From Flavobacterium sp. (GTDB lineage: Bacteria; Bacteroidota; Bacteroidia; Flavobacteriales; Flavobacteriaceae), in NCBI GenBank assembly GCA_005792865.1, contig SXQR01000265.1, positions 1 to 9,882 on the forward strand: a stretch of DNA of 9,882 nt, in the 5' to 3' direction. A program made the position numbers and the translations under genes. The stretch's first letter is position 1; each line of letters opens with the position of its first letter. Positions 6,534 to 9,882 of the stretch are shown piece after piece. Below the pieces are notes generated by a model, which worked only from the letters and a program-made list of their open reading frames with translations, was not told where the DNA came from and did no database searches.

Positions 6534-6700
6534 AAAAAAAGCCCACATTAGATAGATTTAGTAAACTCGTGAAGACAAGTTTTGAGCTAACGCGCTGTAT
6601 CAAGCTTCTGCGGCGGGGCAGCATGCTTTAGCAGCGGCGATTCACCCATTTCACATTGTTAGTGTTGAGTTTATCAAATAAGAACTAATGCGGGCAGTAT
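6534..6700 (-). ncRNA. ssrS: 6S-like RNA (6S-Flavo type)
   Basis: The gene-free stretch between zapA and rny folds as a long rod with bulges, the shape of 6S RNA, which binds and restrains RNA polymerase. Read on the - strand, the outer helix pairs GCCCGCATTAG (6695-6685) with CTAATGTGGGC (6551-6541); all 11 positions pair, one as G-U. The second helix is TAAACTC (6673-6667) with GAGTTTA (6568-6562), extended outward by ATTT/AAAT. A large open region follows, then CGCTG (6636-6632)/CAGCG (6597-6593) and AAGC (6628-6625)/GCTT (6605-6602). Seven T residues (6540-6534) follow the outer helix. One outer pair is G-U only on the - strand (A-C on +), which favours this orientation. zapA next to 6S RNA is also the proteobacterial order. 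The 5' end is approximate. The family name (Rfam 6S-Flavo) is from memory. Confidence 0.8.
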
Positions 6701-6724
6701 CTTAGTTGCTTGTAAAAGAACGTG

Positions 6725-7018
6725 TTATTTGTCGAGATGCTCGGCCAGCATGTCATTGATCCTCTTGAGCCTGTCCACCGATTCCTGGTCGATGGAAAAG
6801 CTGTCGATCTGCTTTTGCTCAAGCTGTGAGGCAAATTGCAAAGCGCACATGGCCAGGACATCCTGTTTGTCGCGCACGGCGTAATTTTCCTCGAACTGCT
6901 TGATCATCGCATCGATCTTTCGCGATGCGCTGCGCAAACCTTCCTCCTGTGACGGATCCACCGTCAGGGGATAAACCCTGTCGGCAATGGAAAGCTTTAT
7001 CCTGAGTTTTTCTCCCAT
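6725..7018 (-). CDS. zapA: Cell division protein ZapA
   Basis: A 97-residue ZapA homologue. ZapA binds FtsZ and bundles its filaments at the division ring. The N-terminal globular part (about residues 1-45) contains LRIKLSIADRVYPLTVDPSQEEGLRSASR cut into the usual strand-strand-helix order, with the family-typical pattern of a bulky V/Y-P-L stretch followed by an acidic turn and a helix. The rest is a long helix predicted to form the coiled-coil dimer/tetramer (YAVRDKQDVLAMCALQFASQ, then a Gln/Leu-rich tail). A TTG at 7021 is in frame one codon upstream, but the ATG at 7018 is preferred because it overlaps the stop of the preceding gene as TGATG, a sign of coupled translation. It shares the promoter at 7334-7363. 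Confidence 0.9.
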   Translation of the reverse strand: MGEKLRIKLSIADRVYPLTVDPSQEEGLRSASRKIDAMIKQFEENYAVRDKQDVLAMCALQFASQLEQKQIDSFSIDQESVDRLKRINDMLAEHLDK

Positions 7019-7308
7019 CAATCGGCAAGTTGCGCGATGCAGTAATCGATTTCGCGGATCAGTGAATTTATCTTTAGCTTGGTATCCCTTTTGTTTTCTT
7101 CGCTGCCCAGCAATGCATTGGCGGCCTTCAGCGAGTCGACCGAACGCCTCAACGTACCGATTTCCTCCTGCTGTTTCCCGATGGTCGCAACCGAATTTCC
7201 CAACTCCTTCCTGAGGTCCCGGTTGTGGTTTTCCAACTCGGTCATCCGGGCCAGCAACTTGCTGATCCGGCCTTCAAGGGAGTCGATAACTGGTCTTAAT
7301 TCGCTCAT
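7018..7308 (-). CDS. Small coiled-coil protein upstream of ZapA
   Basis: A 96-residue acidic/basic protein, almost entirely heptad-like from about residue 8 to 70 (LEGRISKLLARMTELENHN, then LRKELGNSVATIGKQQEEI and LRRSVDSLKAANALL). It has a conserved-looking tail, INSLIREIDYCIAQLAD. No signal peptide or membrane segment is visible, so it should be cytoplasmic. It is the first gene of the unit and overlaps zapA by one base (TGATG), implying matched synthesis with ZapA. Its size and shape recall ZapB, the short coiled-coil partner of ZapA in Enterobacteria, but that is an analogy from context and not a sequence match I can claim. It could equally be a general division-associated coiled coil. 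Confidence 0.82.
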   Translation of the reverse strand: MSELRPVIDSLEGRISKLLARMTELENHNRDLRKELGNSVATIGKQQEEIGTLRRSVDSLKAANALLGSEENKRDTKLKINSLIREIDYCIAQLAD

Positions 7309-7333
7309 CGGCGCCTTGCGTTGCTTAATCTTA

Positions 7334-7363
7334 CAAAGTTAGTATTCCTAGGGAATATAACAA
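7334..7363 (-). promoter_or_regulatory. Consensus Bacteroidota promoter of the coiled-coil/zapA unit
   Basis: On the - strand TTG (7363-7361) is followed by exactly 19 bases and then TAACTTTG (7341-7334), a full match to the flavobacterial TTG, 17-23 bases, TAnnTTTG consensus. The box ends 25 bases before the ATG at 7308. It is the best promoter in the window and probably drives the coiled-coil gene and zapA, perhaps with readthrough into the 6S-like RNA and rny. Confidence 0.75.
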
Positions 7364-7491
7364 TTTTTTAACCATTTTTTTGCCGTGGAGAATCAGCCAG
7401 TTGCGATAATAATTCCCAAACTTGGCGTTTAAGGTGGTAAAACCGCGTCCGTACTTTGCGGCCATTCTCTATATTAGCAAAAACGATTGAC

Positions 7492-9177
7492 ATGAGGTTA
7501 CTTGCAGCCCTGTTGCTATTCTGCTCGCCATTGACAGCCCAGGTTTATCCCAAGGACTATTTCCGTCCGCCGCTCGACATCCCGTTGCAGCTTTCTGGCA
7601 ACTTCGGCGAGTTGCGTTCCAACCATTTCCACGCCGGCCTGGATTTCCGCACGCAGCAAAAGGAAGGGTTCAACATTTACGCAGCGGGCGAGGGGTACGT
7701 CTCGCGCATCAAGATCTCGTCGTATGGCTACGGCAAGGCCATCTACATCACGCACCCCAACGGGTTCACGACGGTTTATGGCCACTTGCAAAAAGGGTAC
7801 GGCGCAATCGAAAGGTACATCAAGGAGGCGCAGTACAAGGCACAGTCGTATGAAATCGAGGTTTTTCCCACGCCAACCGAACTTCCCGTCAAAAAGGGCG
7901 AGGTCGTGGCCATTTCAGGGAACACGGGTGGGAGCGAGGGCCCGCACCTGCATTTTGAGATCCGCGATACCCAGACCGAGAAGATCATCAACCCGATGTT
8001 TTTCGGTTTTGACATCGCACTTCCCGATACGCGCCGCCCGGCCATCACCTCCATCGTCGCTTATCCGCTGGACTCAAAATCATCGGTCAATAAATCCACC
8101 GTGCCCATTGCACTGAGCCTTTCGCAGCAGGGCGATGGGAATTACCTGGCCGAAAAGGTCTCGGCAACGGGGCGCATCGGCTTCGGGTTCAGCGGTTATG
8201 ACATGGACAGCAATTCGGCCAACCGGAATGGTATCTACGAGGCCGACGGCTATCTCAACGGGACGCATTCGTTTGGTTGCCGGTTTGACATCTACCATTT
8301 TGACGAGACGCGGTACATCAACGCGCTGATCGATTATCCCCGGTTCAAGTCCACCGGCCAGCGCATCCAGAAGATGTTCATGCTCAACAAGTATCCGCTT
8401 GGGCTGCTGCATCCCGACGAAAACAATGGCATCATCACCATGGCGCCCAATTTTTCGGGGAATTACCGGTTGGAACTGGCCGATTACAAGGGCAACAAGA
8501 GTTCGGTGAACATCCCCCTCGCCTGGTCGCCGGAGCCTGTCGCGGAGCCCGTTGTGGCCTCGACACCGTATTACATCGATCACACGAAGGACTACAACTT
8601 CGAGAAGGACAACGTTTCGGTCTTCTTTCCGGCCAACACCTTTTACGATCCTTTCTACCTTGATTTCGACTATTCCGACGGCGTCCTGTCATTAAAGAAC
8701 AAACACGTACCGGTCCATCAGAATTACACCATCACCTTCAACGGCGTTCCGGAAAAGGATATTGAAAAGACCTTCATCGCCACGATGAACGGCAAGAAGC
8801 CTGCGTTCAATTTCACCTCGCGCAAGGGCAACCAACTGCAGACAAAGGTCAAGGTGATGGGCCAGTTTGCGCTCGCCAGGGACACGGTGGCGCCCGTGAT
8901 CACGATGCCCAAGCCGGTAACGGGAAAGTGGATCACCTCGCAAAAGACGCTTTCGCTGCAGATCCGCGATAACATGTCAGGGATCAAGGAATATAAAGGT
9001 TATATGAACGGCAAGTTCATTTTGTTTGAATTCGAGTACAAGACCGCCCGGATCACGCATAATTTTGACGACGGGGTCTTTGATGACGGCCGCAATGAAT
9101 TAAAGGTCATCGTCACTGACAATGTAGGAAATTCTGCTATCTTTGAAACGCACTTTTTCAAAAGCAAAACCAAATAG
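7492..9177 (+). CDS. Secreted M23-family zinc metallopeptidase
   Basis: A 561-residue exported protein. The frame opens at a TTG at 7456, but the ATG at 7492 gives a compact signal peptide (MRLLAALLLFCSPLTAQ). A LytM/M23 peptidase domain covers about residues 30-175. The metal site is visible as His47-x3-Asp51 in HFHAGLDF and His152-Leu-His154 in GPHLHFEI, and YGHL (His98) supplies the further active-site His. It should therefore be catalytically active, unlike degenerate EnvC/NlpD-type members. M23 enzymes cut peptide crosslinks of peptidoglycan or Gly-rich proteins; which substrate applies here is not known. About 290 residues of beta-rich sequence follow, then an Ig-like module from about residue 464 (DTVAPVITMP... 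DNVGNSA). An insert of about 25 residues (105-130) precedes the last catalytic motif. A TonB-dependent receptor gene follows after seven bases. Confidence 0.93.
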   Translation: MRLLAALLLFCSPLTAQVYPKDYFRPPLDIPLQLSGNFGELRSNHFHAGLDFRTQQKEGFNIYAAGEGYVSRIKISSYGYGKAIYITHPNGFTTVYGHLQKGYGAIERYIKEAQYKAQSYEIEVFPTPTELPVKKGEVVAISGNTGGSEGPHLHFEIRDTQTEKIINPMFFGFDIALPDTRRPAITSIVAYPLDSKSSVNKSTVPIALSLSQQGDGNYLAEKVSATGRIGFGFSGYDMDSNSANRNGIYEADGYLNGTHSFGCRFDIYHFDETRYINALIDYPRFKSTGQRIQKMFMLNKYPLGLLHPDENNGIITMAPNFSGNYRLELADYKGNKSSVNIPLAWSPEPVAEPVVASTPYYIDHTKDYNFEKDNVSVFFPANTFYDPFYLDFDYSDGVLSLKNKHVPVHQNYTITFNGVPEKDIEKTFIATMNGKKPAFNFTSRKGNQLQTKVKVMGQFALARDTVAPVITMPKPVTGKWITSQKTLSLQIRDNMSGIKEYKGYMNGKFILFEFEYKTARITHNFDDGVFDDGRNELKVIVTDNVGNSAIFETHFFKSKTK

Positions 9178-9184
9178 CCTTCAT

Positions 9185-9882
9185 TTGAAATCCCTCAACG
9201 CCCTACTTTCGGGACTTTTTTTCCTGGTCGCATGCTCGGTTTGGGCACAGTCGGCCCGCCTCAAGGGCATCATCCTTGATGAAAACGGCAATCCGGTCCC
9301 GGGCGTAGAGATTCGCGCCGACGAAAGGACAACCACCACCAACGAGAACGGTTTTTACCTCCTGACGGTTCCCGCCTCGCGCGAGATCAACGTCGAATAT
9401 ACGCACAGCACCCTCAAAAAATCATCGGCACGCATCGAGCTCAAGCCCAACGAGGACTTTGAATTCAACGTGGTCATGACTGACAAGGCCGAACAGCTCG
9501 GCATGGTCACCGTAACGGCGGGCAACCGCAGGCGCGCGCAGGGCATCACGGTCATCGAACCGGACGTCATCCGCAAGATACCAGGCGCGAACGCAGGTGT
9601 CGAGAACATCCTCAAGACCCTGCCGGGCGTGACCTCCAACAACGAACTTTCCACGCAATACGCCGTCCGGGGCGGCAACTATGATGAAAACCTCGTCTAT
9701 GTAAACGAGGTGGAGATTTACCGGCCGTTCCTCATCCGCAGCGGACAGCAGGAAGGGTTGAGTTTTACCTATACCGACATGGTCCAGAACGTGGATTTTT
9801 CGGCGGGTGGTTTCCAGGCCAAGTATGGCGACAAGCTGTCCTCGGTGCTTGACATTACCTATCGCAGGCCGACGAAGTTCGG
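9185..9882 (+). CDS. TonB-dependent receptor with carboxypeptidase-like N-domain, 3' end outside window
   Basis: The frame is open to the window end, giving 232 complete codons of what is usually a protein of about 800 residues. No ATG lies in frame near the start; TTG at 9185 gives MKSLNALLSGLFFLVACSVWAQ, a good signal peptide, so it is taken as the start. Residues about 24-98 form a carboxypeptidase-regulatory-like domain (GIILDENGNPVPGVEI, TTTNENGFYLLTV). The plug domain follows (about 120-232) with VENILKTLPGV, VRGGNYDENLVYVNEVEIY and FSAGGFQAKYGDKLSSVLDI. This is an outer-membrane active transporter energised by TonB-ExbBD. No SusD partner is visible, so it is not obviously a SusC glycan importer, and the ligand is unknown. 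The seven-base gap from the M23 peptidase gene suggests one transcript. Confidence 0.92.
   Translation, partial: MKSLNALLSGLFFLVACSVWAQSARLKGIILDENGNPVPGVEIRADERTTTTNENGFYLLTVPASREINVEYTHSTLKKSSARIELKPNEDFEFNVVMTDKAEQLGMVTVTAGNRRRAQGITVIEPDVIRKIPGANAGVENILKTLPGVTSNNELSTQYAVRGGNYDENLVYVNEVEIYRPFLIRSGQQEGLSFTYTDMVQNVDFSAGGFQAKYGDKLSSVLDITYRRPTKF

Noticed and set aside
6534..6700. Riboswitch or leader attenuator for rny
   Set aside because: The long closed rod with a wide central opening and the zapA linkage fit 6S RNA better. No known ligand-binding core was recognised, although a regulatory effect on rny remains possible.

Overview
The window looks like chromosome of a Flavobacterium-like member of the Bacteroidota, with a moderate G+C content. 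Four things support this. Promoter-like TAnnTTTG boxes stand in front of several genes, in place of sigma-70 boxes. Start codons lack Shine-Dalgarno sequences and have A-rich leaders. PorT-type outer-membrane beta-barrels and a carboxypeptidase-regulatory-like/TonB-dependent receptor are present. The order coiled-coil protein, zapA, 6S-like RNA, rny is one I recall from flavobacteria. No phage, CRISPR array, tRNA, rRNA or transposase was seen.

Positions 1-2750 hold four small outer-membrane beta-barrel genes. Three are on the + strand, the first being cut by the window edge. The fourth is on the - strand and converges on the third at a shared bidirectional terminator. Genes 1, 2 and 4 are clear paralogues. 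Gene 3 is a longer barrel with a very similar signal peptide and codon use that suggests high expression. Each is set off by its own terminator, so they look like separate transcription units.

Positions 2900-4313 hold xerD (tyrosine recombinase for chromosome dimer resolution) and a stand-alone CheY-like receiver gene. Positions 4314-4900 contain no credible gene. They hold a G+C-rich, hairpin-rich block headed by an inverted repeat and an AT-rich tandem repeat, which looks like a non-coding interspersed element.

Positions 4902-7341 form a - strand unit, read right to left: a consensus promoter, a small coiled-coil protein, zapA (TGATG overlap), a 6S-like RNA, rny (RNase Y) and a strong terminator. 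It joins cell division, RNA-polymerase regulation and RNA turnover.

Positions 7492-9882 run divergently on the + strand: a secreted M23 metallopeptidase and, 7 bases later, a TonB-dependent receptor with a TTG start that runs off the window.

Most genes are ordinary core functions. The points most worth a second look are the 6S-like RNA and its terminator just upstream of rny, the structured non-coding block, the coiled-coil partner of ZapA, and the paralogous barrel cluster.
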